From Saprospiraceae bacterium (GTDB lineage: Bacteria > Bacteroidota > Bacteroidia > Chitinophagales > Saprospiraceae): 6,346 bases of DNA. Shown piece by piece: positions 1 through 5,335 of this stretch (its first letter is position 1; every line of letters begins with the position of its first letter). The stretch covers positions 1-6,346 of the forward strand of contig JAGQXA010000086.1 in the NCBI GenBank assembly GCA_020436865.1. The letters run 5' to 3'. The notes beneath the pieces were generated by a model. It was not told the origin of the DNA and did no database searches. It saw nothing but the letters and a program-made list of their open reading frames with translations. Both the position numbers and the translations under genes were made by a program.

Positions 1-371
1 AGGCCCTCATACACGCGTCCGAAGCAGGTATGGTGGCGGTCGAGGTGGGCCGTATTGTCACGGCTATGGCAGATGAAGAATTGCGAGCCGCCGGTATTGC
101 GGCCGGCATGGGCCATCGACAGCACGCCGCGGTCGTGGAACTGGTTGTCGCCGTCGAGTTCGCAGGGGATGGTGTAGCCGGGGCCGCCCGTACCGGTGCC
201 GTTAGGGCAGCCGCCCTGGATCACGAAGTTGGGGATGACGCGGTGGAAGGTGAGTCCGTCGTAGAAGCCCTTCTTCGAAAGGGTGACGAAATTGTCGACG
301 GTCTTGGGCGCGTCTTCTTCGTAGAATTCGACTTTCATGACGCCCTTTGCGGTGTGGATCTCTGCGGTCAT
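1..371 (-). CDS. Cyclophilin-type peptidyl-prolyl cis-trans isomerase (3' end cut off)
   Basis: This is a cyclophilin, which catalyses cis-trans isomerisation of Xaa-Pro bonds and so assists protein folding. The 123 complete codons visible cover most of a single-domain family member; the C-terminus lies beyond the left edge. Diagnostic blocks are FHRVIPNFVIQGG (residues 42-54, with the catalytic Arg44 and the F-x-x-Q-G-G pocket), GVLSMAHAG (82-90), GSQFFI (95-100) and LDRHHTCFGRV (110-120). The position equivalent to human CypA Trp121 is His109, as in many short bacterial cyclophilins. The start is the ATG at 371 (MTAEIHTAKG); it leads straight into the first beta strand, so there is no signal peptide and the protein is probably cytoplasmic. 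I saw no strong promoter on this strand upstream. It is transcribed away from the secreted-protein operon that begins at 760. Family assignment is firm; which paralogue it is cannot be told. Confidence 0.95.
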   Translation of the reverse strand, partial: MTAEIHTAKGVMKVEFYEEDAPKTVDNFVTLSKKGFYDGLTFHRVIPNFVIQGGCPNGTGTGGPGYTIPCELDGDNQFHDRGVLSMAHAGRNTGGSQFFICHSRDNTAHLDRHHTCFGRVYEG

Positions 372-504
372 ATGATGTTTGTTACGCGATCCGGCCGGTT
401 GTCAAAAGGGCGGCTCGCAAGTGGGTTTGTGTGCCGGGTGCACCAGCGGCGCGATCTTCCCGGCAAGGCGAGTATAAGAAATTTCCACCGGCTTTTATAG
501 GAAG

Positions 505-535
505 TTTGTTTTGTATATAAATATTTTTATATTTG
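505..535 (+). promoter_or_regulatory. Bacteroidota-type primary sigma promoter
   Basis: TTTG at 505-508 is followed after 19 bases by TATATTTG at 528-535. This matches the known Bacteroidota housekeeping promoter (-33 TTTG, -7 TAnnTTTG) at every defined base and with normal spacing. It sits in the most AT-rich part of the window and points toward the secreted-protein genes. Transcription would start near 540-543, giving a leader of about 220 bases before the ATG at 760, which is long. The start site is inferred. Confidence 0.65.
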
Positions 536-550
536 CTGCACACCTGTCTT

Positions 551-567
551 CCCCGATCCGGGGTTTT
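551..567 (+). terminator. Terminator-like hairpin in the leader
   Basis: CCCCG (551-555), loop ATC, CGGGG (559-563) form a perfect 5-bp GC stem directly followed by TTTT (564-567). It lies about ten bases after the predicted transcription start of the promoter at 505-535. It could act as an early pause or attenuator for the operon, or it could be chance; the stem and T run are both short for an intrinsic terminator. Confidence 0.25.
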
Positions 568-653
568 GCACCTCTCTCAGTCTTGAAATTCCCGTTCGAT
601 CCGGATTTTTTCTCGCTCAACCGGTTTGGCAATTTTGATGTCTGCCGACAAGG

Positions 654-661
654 TACTTTTG
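654..661 (+). promoter_or_regulatory. Second candidate -7 promoter box
   Basis: TACTTTTG matches TAnnTTTG exactly. The candidate -33 TTTG boxes upstream are at 634-637 (16-base gap) and 625-628 (25-base gap), neither of which has the preferred spacing. If used, it would give a shorter leader of about 92 bases before the ATG at 760. It is weaker than the promoter at 505-535. Confidence 0.3.
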
Positions 662-678
662 GCCATAAGCGAGACAGT

Positions 679-716
679 AAGGCATTTCGTCGGCTTGCCT
701 TCTGGCTGGCGAGGCA
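679..716 (+). promoter_or_regulatory. Two mutually exclusive hairpins in the leader
   Basis: TGCCTT at 696-701 can pair with AAGGCA at 679-684 (6 bp, 11-base loop), or its first five bases can pair with AGGCA at 712-716 (5 bp, 11-base loop). The two pairings exclude each other, as in leader RNAs that switch fold. A GGTCGACC palindrome follows at 722-729. The stems are short, so a regulatory role is only a possibility. Confidence 0.2.
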
Positions 717-759
717 TGTCTGGTCGACCGATCTTTCTTACCATTGATAAAAAGGATTT

Positions 760-2799
760 ATGAAAAGACAATTGTACCTGTGTGGGGTGGTGCTTGTTTT
801 GGCAGGCCACCTCCATGCGCAAACCTGTAACCAGCATTGGAGCAATTTCGATCCGAGCCATGTTACTCCGACCGGCTCCAGCGCCCTGGCAGAAGGATTC
901 CTGATGGTCCTGGATGCCGGAGGGAATCCTCATGTGGTTTTCAAGGCCGGAACCTCCGAGGTAGGGCTTGTGAAGATTGAGGGTTCGAGTGGAAACACTC
1001 TTTGGGAAGATGCCTTTTGCGCTCCTGCCCCTGCCAATTGCGGCGCCTACATTCCGAATGCCATTCAGGTCGATGCGGCCGGCAACGTGTATATCGCGGG
1101 ATACGAACACAACTATGGTTCCACGGCCTTTGGACTGGGAGTTTGGATCCGCAAATACAATAGTGCCGGGAGCTTGTTGTGGTCGGATTACCGGGCTCTG
1201 AACCTGGGACCTGTGCAACGCATTTTTACGACCACCACCACCCGGCCGGCGATCTTTTTAGAACTCGATAACGCCGGCAATGCGTATCTGGTCAGTCGTG
1301 TGTATTCTCCGGGCATCCCCTTGTTCAATCCCTTCATCGAGAAGTTCGATCCGAACGGCAATAGCCTGTGGGCGCAGCTTTCGCCCAATAAGCGCGGAGA
1401 GGTAAAGGCCATGGACATGAAGCCCAACGGCGATTTTGTCATTGCCGGCGGGTATCAGTTCGATATCAGCATCGAGTCGCGCGATAGCGACGGGAATTTG
1501 CTTTGGGATTTTGAAGATACGAACGGGCTTGGCACTTTCGGCGTGTCGTATGGAACCGGCAGCGAGGTGAAGGTGCTCACCTATGAGAACACCTTGGCGC
1601 CGCCGAATTTTACCGATTTCAAGGTCCTTCATTTCTCAGCAACGGGCACGCTCACCTCTTCCACGGTCTTTGGTGTCGCTGGGTATGAATATCCGGTCAA
1701 TTTCGAGATCGACGCACAGGGAAATTATGTGATCGCCGGGCATTCCACTCAAACGACGGGCTTGCCCTATCTCGACTGGTTCGTACTCAAGGGCGATCCG
1801 GCCGGCAACGTCTTGTGGTCGGACCGCTACAACGAGCGGACCGACAACGACGAGTTCGTTTCGGCTTGGGAGCGAGGCTTGAGCCTCGACGCCTCGGGCA
1901 ACGTCTATGTCACCGGCGCCGGTGGACCGACCTTTCTTTCCGGGATATTCGCCGTGCCGGCCGGGGTGACGATCAAATACAACGGCAATACGGGCGTTCG
2001 CGAATGCGTGCAGATCGATCAAACTTATTTGGGCACCGGCATGAGCGTACTGCCGTACGGCAGCGATTTTTACGTATCGGGATATAGCAAGCGCAAAGTG
2101 GTAAAATATGGCAACACCCCGCTTGTCGGTATCCAAGCCGATATTTTTGCCTTCCTGAAGGGCGCCTACGGTACGCCCACTTTTTCGCGAACCATGAACC
2201 TGTCCTTGAACTCGCTCCTTCCATTGTCGCAACCCTACAATGCCCCGCCCTGGAACTACACGGGCACGGAATCGGTGACCGTGATGCCTCCTTCGGTAGT
2301 GGATTGGGTGTTGATCGAAGCGCGGACTAGTCCGGCCGCCAGCTCGGCCTATCAGCGAAAGGTCGGCTTTGTGCATAACAACAACGGCTGGATCACCGAT
2401 GTCAAGGGCAATAGCCTGAACTTCGCCAGTCCACCGGTCGGGAATGCCGTTTATTTTGTCGTATACCACCGCAACCATCTGCCGATCATGTCGGCCATCG
2501 GTGTTACCGCCAATACCGGCGGGAAACACCGGGCAGATCTCACCTCGATCATCCAATTGTACGGCGGCATCAATGCGGGTACGGTGGTCAATAACGGCGT
2601 GATAGCTATGATCTCCGGCGATGCCAATGCAGATGGCGATATCAACGCCATCGACAAGGCCCTCTATTGGTATCCGCAAAACGGCAGTACGAACGGCTAC
2701 TACGAAGCCGATTTCAACCTCGACGGCGACGTCGACGCGATCGACAAGAATATCTATCTCAAACCGTTCAACGGCCGGATAACCCAAGTGCCCTATTGA
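760..2799 (+). CDS. Secreted beta-propeller protein with dockerin-like C-terminus
   Basis: This 679-residue exported protein has no recognisable catalytic motif. Residues 1-20 form a signal peptide (MKRQLYLCGVVLVLAGHLHA) with cleavage before Gln21. Residues 51-452 hold about eight repeats, each pairing a D-x-x-G-N-x-Y-x-x-G strand (for example at 105-114 and 377-386) with a K-Y/F-x-x-x-G-x-x-L-W strand (Trp82, 141, 204, 249, 353); this resembles SBBP-type beta-propellers. Residues 475-600 match a module I recognise from Bacteroidota secreted proteins, with LLPLSQPY (486-493), PWNY (497-500), VDWVLIEAR and HRNHL (570-574). Residues 620-679 are a tandem dockerin-like domain. No T9SS sorting domain follows it. 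The ATG at 760 has an A-rich AGGA stretch just upstream. The protein is probably co-transcribed with the gene at 2823 and may bind its product. It could also be an adhesin or ligand-binding surface protein; no enzyme activity should be assumed. Confidence 0.9.
   Translation: MKRQLYLCGVVLVLAGHLHAQTCNQHWSNFDPSHVTPTGSSALAEGFLMVLDAGGNPHVVFKAGTSEVGLVKIEGSSGNTLWEDAFCAPAPANCGAYIPNAIQVDAAGNVYIAGYEHNYGSTAFGLGVWIRKYNSAGSLLWSDYRALNLGPVQRIFTTTTTRPAIFLELDNAGNAYLVSRVYSPGIPLFNPFIEKFDPNGNSLWAQLSPNKRGEVKAMDMKPNGDFVIAGGYQFDISIESRDSDGNLLWDFEDTNGLGTFGVSYGTGSEVKVLTYENTLAPPNFTDFKVLHFSATGTLTSSTVFGVAGYEYPVNFEIDAQGNYVIAGHSTQTTGLPYLDWFVLKGDPAGNVLWSDRYNERTDNDEFVSAWERGLSLDASGNVYVTGAGGPTFLSGIFAVPAGVTIKYNGNTGVRECVQIDQTYLGTGMSVLPYGSDFYVSGYSKRKVVKYGNTPLVGIQADIFAFLKGAYGTPTFSRTMNLSLNSLLPLSQPYNAPPWNYTGTESVTVMPPSVVDWVLIEARTSPAASSAYQRKVGFVHNNNGWITDVKGNSLNFASPPVGNAVYFVVYHRNHLPIMSAIGVTANTGGKHRADLTSIIQLYGGINAGTVVNNGVIAMISGDANADGDINAIDKALYWYPQNGSTNGYYEADFNLDGDVDAIDKNIYLKPFNGRITQVPY
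910..2115 (+). repeat. About eight degenerate propeller repeats within the protein
   Basis: The D-x-x-G-N strands begin near residues 52, 105, 170, 220, about 265 (very degenerate), 318, 377 and 431. Each is followed by a K/S-x-x-x-x-G-x-x-L-W strand near 72, 132, 195, 240, 288, 344, 406 and 447. The fifth unit has lost the Asp-Gly-Asn core and the Trp (HFSATGTLTSS), and the seventh and eighth also lack the Trp. Unit spacing is about 50-65 residues. The repeats have diverged at protein level and show no long DNA repeat. Confidence 0.6.
2617..2796 (+). other. Tandem dockerin-like calcium-binding domain
   Basis: Two EF-hand-like loops follow each other: GDANADGDINAID (residues 620-632, ligands Asp621, Asn623, Asp625, Asp627, Asp632) and ADFNLDGDVDAID (650-662, ligands Asp651, Asn653, Asp655, Asp657, Asp662). 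Each is followed by a short helix with aromatic residues (KALYW, KNIYL). This two-fold D-x-N-x-D-G pattern is the signature of type I dockerins. The protein ends with TQVPY, close to the QVP ending I recall from this Bacteroidota module. Calcium binding is inferred from the ligand pattern. Confidence 0.75.
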
Positions 2800-2822
2800 C
2801 GAACCTCTTCAATCGAAAGAAC

Positions 2823-3941
2823 ATGAAAAAACTATATCTCTTCCTGGCATTCCTGTGCGGCGCGGCCGGGGCAACGGCCCAAACCTACGATCTTCAATTC
2901 GTGCCGGTGCGGAACGACGGCATCGCCGCCGGTCGATATGAAGTCAGACTCCAGATCCGGAAAGGCTCCGGCCCCGATTTTAAAGTGGGCTCCTCCAACA
3001 TCCGCTTCAACTACAACGACCAGGGGCTCACACCGCTCACCCCAGATCCACTTGCGGCAGAACATCATTTCGACGACGGACTAAACCATCCGACCCTGGG
3101 CATTCCGACCTATACCGATATGACCTCCACCGGCACCCTGAATGGGCTGGCTTCGGTCAATATCGATCTCGACGTGCCCAATTTTGGTTTTCCGACCATC
3201 TCCACGGCTTGGGTCGATATCGCAACTTTTGCTTTTACGATCGACGATCCGCTGCAATCGAGTCAATTGGTGTTCCGCACGAGTGCGCCCGGCAATACCG
3301 TCATCTTCGCCGATAACGAATTCACCTTGTTGACGCAGGGCACTTTCATACCGCTCGACGAGCCGCTCGACGGAGCGGCGCCGCTGCCGATCGATCTGGT
3401 GGAATTCTCAGCCAAGAACGATCGGACGCAGGCACTCCTGTTCTGGACGACCGCCTCCGAAAAGCAAGGCTCGCACTTCGAGGTGGAGCATGCACTCGAC
3501 GGAGCGGTGTTCAAAAAGATCGGCTCCGTAGAAGCTAAAGGGGAGTCGTCCGTTGCCACAAACTATGCCTTCGTGCACAAGAGCCCGACCGGCGGGATCA
3601 ATTACTACCGCCTGAAAATGATCGATACCGACGGGGCGTTTGCCTACAGCGAGACTCGGGTGCTCGAATTCGCTTTCGATCAGGCCGGAGTATCGGTGTC
3701 GCCGAATCCGTTCGGTTCCTTTCTCGAAATGTCCCTGTCGTGGGAAGCGCACACGGAAATCACTGTTGCCCTGTTCGATGCGCAGGGCAGGCAATTGCAG
3801 GTTTTATGGCACGGACCGCTCTCGGCTGAGCGTCAAACGCTTCGTTTCGAAGGACTGGAACAACTGGAGCAGGGGATTTACTTCCTGAGAGTGCAAAGTA
3901 GAGAAGGAAAGGTGGTCACAAGCGTGCTGATCAACCAGTAG
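2823..3941 (+). CDS. Secreted T9SS protein with cohesin-like N-terminal domain
   Basis: The 372-residue product starts with a signal peptide (MKKLYLFLAFLCGAAGATA), cleaved before Gln20. Residues 21-185 form an all-beta domain with features such as FKVGSSNIRFNYN and WVDIATFAFTIDDP. This pattern recalls the cohesin/carbohydrate-binding beta-sandwich fold, but the resemblance is weak. Residues 187-285 begin with LPIDLVEFSA and contain WTTASEKQGSHFEVEH and INYYRLKMID, the FN3-like domain that commonly precedes sorting signals in this phylum. Residues 290-372 are a T9SS type A sorting domain. The frame is open upstream to 2667, but that extension is Arg-rich, overlaps the previous gene and would bury the signal peptide, so the ATG at 2823 is chosen. 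The gap to the upstream stop is 23 bases, which suggests an operon. The expected location is the cell surface or outside the cell. Its role may be to anchor or present its neighbour. Confidence 0.9.
   Translation: MKKLYLFLAFLCGAAGATAQTYDLQFVPVRNDGIAAGRYEVRLQIRKGSGPDFKVGSSNIRFNYNDQGLTPLTPDPLAAEHHFDDGLNHPTLGIPTYTDMTSTGTLNGLASVNIDLDVPNFGFPTISTAWVDIATFAFTIDDPLQSSQLVFRTSAPGNTVIFADNEFTLLTQGTFIPLDEPLDGAAPLPIDLVEFSAKNDRTQALLFWTTASEKQGSHFEVEHALDGAVFKKIGSVEAKGESSVATNYAFVHKSPTGGINYYRLKMIDTDGAFAYSETRVLEFAFDQAGVSVSPNPFGSFLEMSLSWEAHTEITVALFDAQGRQLQVLWHGPLSAERQTLRFEGLEQLEQGIYFLRVQSREGKVVTSVLINQ
3690..3938 (+). other. T9SS type A sorting domain
   Basis: Residues 290-372 start with VSVSPNPF and run through VALFDAQGRQL, the LEQGIYFLRV core and KVVTSVLINQ at the very end. 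The P-N-P opening, the G-x-Y-x-x-x-V block and a K-[ILV]-[ILV]-like last strand define this family. It directs passage across the outer membrane by the type IX machinery and is normally removed, often with attachment to surface lipopolysaccharide. Confidence 0.92.
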
Positions 3942-3942
3942 C

Positions 3943-3961
3943 GGTCGCAAGGGCGATCTTT
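3943..3961 (+). terminator. Possible terminator between convergent genes
   Basis: GGTCGC (3943-3948), loop AAGG, GCGATC (3953-3958) form a 6-bp stem with one G-U pair, followed by TTTCT. It starts two bases after the stop of the plus-strand gene and fills the 20-base gap before the convergent nuclease gene ends. The T run is short and interrupted, so termination may be weak. The reverse strand has no T run after the stem. Confidence 0.35.
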
Positions 3962-5218
3962 CTACTCCTTTTCATACTCCCTGATCTGCTCTGCCCGCTC
4001 CACATTGATGCTGGGTGTACCGTTGAAGTTGACCACCTTCCCCTCCACGCAGATCGCCTTGCCGAGCAGACTCTCGTGGGGGGCGTAGTCAAACTGTTCG
4101 AGCTGGTCTTTCCAGATCGTGACGGTGAAGATCTGGTTGGGATATTTCTTGTCGAGGTTCAGGAACACGTTCCCCTTGCGGCTGAGGCTGGCGCTGACCA
4201 CCGTGCCGCAGACGATCACCTCGCGGCCGTTGTTCTGTAGTTGAGCGGCTTGCACCGTGTTGAAATGGTTGCGCGGCAGCGAGGGTGGGTAAAGCGGCTC
4301 CACCTCGTCGAGTTCGTCGGGCGGCGCCCATTCGGGGTAGGAGGCATAGCTTTCGAGTTGGGCCTCGCGTTCGTCGGAAAGGGCGGCGAAAAAGTCGATC
4401 CCGCTTTCCTCTTCGACCTTGTCGATGGACACGGCGAAGGAGCGTAAGGGCGCATCGAGGGCCCGGTTGGGCATCAGAAATCCGATGCCCCGCTGGTGCT
4501 TCAGATCGAGCGCCACTTTGAAGTAGAGCTTGGGGATGCTCACCTGGTTCGGCCCCCGCTCGATGCGGGGCAGGCCGGGTTCCAGGATGGGGCCGGTCAC
4601 GACCAACAGCTCGGCGTCGGGATGCCGCTCCACATAATCGCGCAGAAACCCCTCCAGCTCGGCCCATTTGCCGCGGTTGAACTCGGCCACCTGGGGCGAC
4701 ATGTTCGAGTAGTAGTACGATTCCGATAAGGCCCGCCGCGACCAGCGGAAATCGGCCGACGGCGCCAGGTGGCCGCGGTCGTATCCGAAACCGTCGTAGG
4801 TATAGCTGCTGTCGGATTGGAGATATTTCAGAAAGTAATCGGCCTCGACGGCCGTGCCCGTAGCTACGAGGGGATCTGGACGGAAGTCGTTGGTGCGATC
4901 CACCGTACCGGTGATGACATCCGGAGAAATGATATGGGCTACCCAGCGGGCCTGCTCGTGCTCTTCGTCGTACACGAGCGAAAAGGCGAGGTGGTGGACG
5001 ATCTCCTCGCCCGGACGAAGGGCCGGAAGGCCGACGGCGTGGAGGTCCTGGCGCAGCAACTCCAGTTTGATCTCCTCCATTTTCGACAGAATGCGGTTTT
5101 CTTCCTGCCGAACCTCCTCGAGTTCGATCTGTAGTTGCAAGAGTCGGGGATCGGCGCTTTGACCGGCAATGAAAAGTGGCGCCACGCAGCAGATCACAGA
5201 CAGGAATAAGCGGTGCAT
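3962..5218 (-). CDS. Secreted DNA/RNA non-specific endonuclease with OB-fold tail
   Basis: The 418-residue product is a NucA/Serratia-type nuclease that would cut DNA and RNA using a metal ion. The active-site block is YDRGHLAPSADF (residues 146-157, catalytic His150), followed by SNMSPQ (171-176) and FNRGKWAELE (180-189), where Asn181 corresponds to the metal-binding Asn of the Serratia enzyme. All expected residues are present. Residues 1-19 form a signal peptide (MHRLFLSVICCVAPLFIAG) with probable cleavage before Gln20. Residues 22-58 are rich in charged and Leu residues and look coiled-coil. Residues 319-412 (REVIVCGTVV, NVFLNLDKKYPNQIFTVTIW, KAICVEGKVV) look like an OB-fold, probably for nucleic-acid binding. 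The frame extends to a TTG at 5272, but 5218 is the first ATG and begins a proper signal peptide. No T9SS domain is present, so the periplasm or release by another route is likely. It is convergent with the gene before it and divergent from the dehydrogenase gene. Confidence 0.92.
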   Translation of the reverse strand: MHRLFLSVICCVAPLFIAGQSADPRLLQLQIELEEVRQEENRILSKMEEIKLELLRQDLHAVGLPALRPGEEIVHHLAFSLVYDEEHEQARWVAHIISPDVITGTVDRTNDFRPDPLVATGTAVEADYFLKYLQSDSSYTYDGFGYDRGHLAPSADFRWSRRALSESYYYSNMSPQVAEFNRGKWAELEGFLRDYVERHPDAELLVVTGPILEPGLPRIERGPNQVSIPKLYFKVALDLKHQRGIGFLMPNRALDAPLRSFAVSIDKVEEESGIDFFAALSDEREAQLESYASYPEWAPPDELDEVEPLYPPSLPRNHFNTVQAAQLQNNGREVIVCGTVVSASLSRKGNVFLNLDKKYPNQIFTVTIWKDQLEQFDYAPHESLLGKAICVEGKVVNFNGTPSINVERAEQIREYEKE

Positions 5219-5335
5219 GTGGTGGGATATTAGTGGGAGAGGAAAGGTCGGCAAATTGTCTTTCCTTTCCAAAGGCCGCCCGCCCGGGTTGGCGATTTTT
5301 TTCTACCTTCAATTCAAGAACTGTAAAATTAGTAG
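5219..5335. other. Short divergent intergenic region
   Basis: These 117 bases must hold the start signals of both the nuclease (minus) and the sugar dehydrogenase (plus). On the plus strand TACCTTCA (5304-5311) is a two-mismatch version of the TAnnTTTG box, without a well-placed TTTG upstream. On the minus strand TAATTTTA (5331-5324) is a one-mismatch version, also without a good partner. A T run at 5295-5302 and a GC-rich patch at 5274-5290 are the main compositional features. Neither promoter can be called with confidence. Confidence 0.4.

Larger units (their letters stand above)
372..759. other. Divergent intergenic region between cyclophilin and propeller gene
   Basis: This 388-base stretch separates two divergent genes and has no convincing coding content. 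Bases 490-535 are strikingly AT-rich compared with the GC-rich surroundings and contain the main rightward promoter candidate. To its right lie a GC hairpin with a T run (551-567), a second promoter-like box (654-661) and two overlapping inverted repeats (679-716). The A-rich ribosome-binding stretch AAAAAGGA (749-756) precedes the ATG at 760 by three bases. The part next to the cyclophilin (372-480) shows no good match to a Bacteroidota promoter on the minus strand. Short reading frames here lack a plausible start or coding character. Confidence 0.7.

Noticed and set aside
30..500. A 156-codon plus-strand frame at the left edge
   Set aside because: It is the antisense shadow of the cyclophilin gene.
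599..611. ATCCGGAT palindrome followed by a T run as a terminator
   Set aside because: A palindrome of eight bases with no loop cannot form a stable hairpin in RNA.
511..747. A 78-codon plus-strand frame in the intergenic region
   Set aside because: It begins with TTG inside the promoter itself, upstream of the predicted transcription start, and has no family resemblance.
577..1218. A 213-codon minus-strand frame running from the propeller gene into the intergenic region
   Set aside because: Most of it is antisense to the propeller gene, no domain is recognisable, and it would leave the promoter-rich region oddly placed.
1636..2787. A 383-codon open frame on the minus strand inside the propeller gene
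   Set aside because: It lies wholly antisense to a well-supported gene, has no recognisable domain, and long antisense frames are common in GC-rich coding DNA.
2667..2822. A 52-codon N-terminal extension of the T9SS protein
   Set aside because: It overlaps the end of the upstream gene, is very Arg-rich and would place a good signal peptide internally.
5189..5191. Cys10 of the nuclease signal peptide as a lipoprotein attachment site
   Set aside because: The residue before it is Ile rather than Gly, Ala or Ser, and a signal peptidase I site before Gln20 is more plausible.
5219..5272. An 18-codon extension of the nuclease from a TTG start
   Set aside because: The first ATG at 5218 begins a normal signal peptide; the extension would bury it.
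4089..5312. A 407-codon open frame on the minus strand overlapping the nuclease in another frame
   Set aside because: Its translation is dominated by Arg, Pro and Gly, as expected for an out-of-frame reading; the nuclease frame holds all catalytic motifs.
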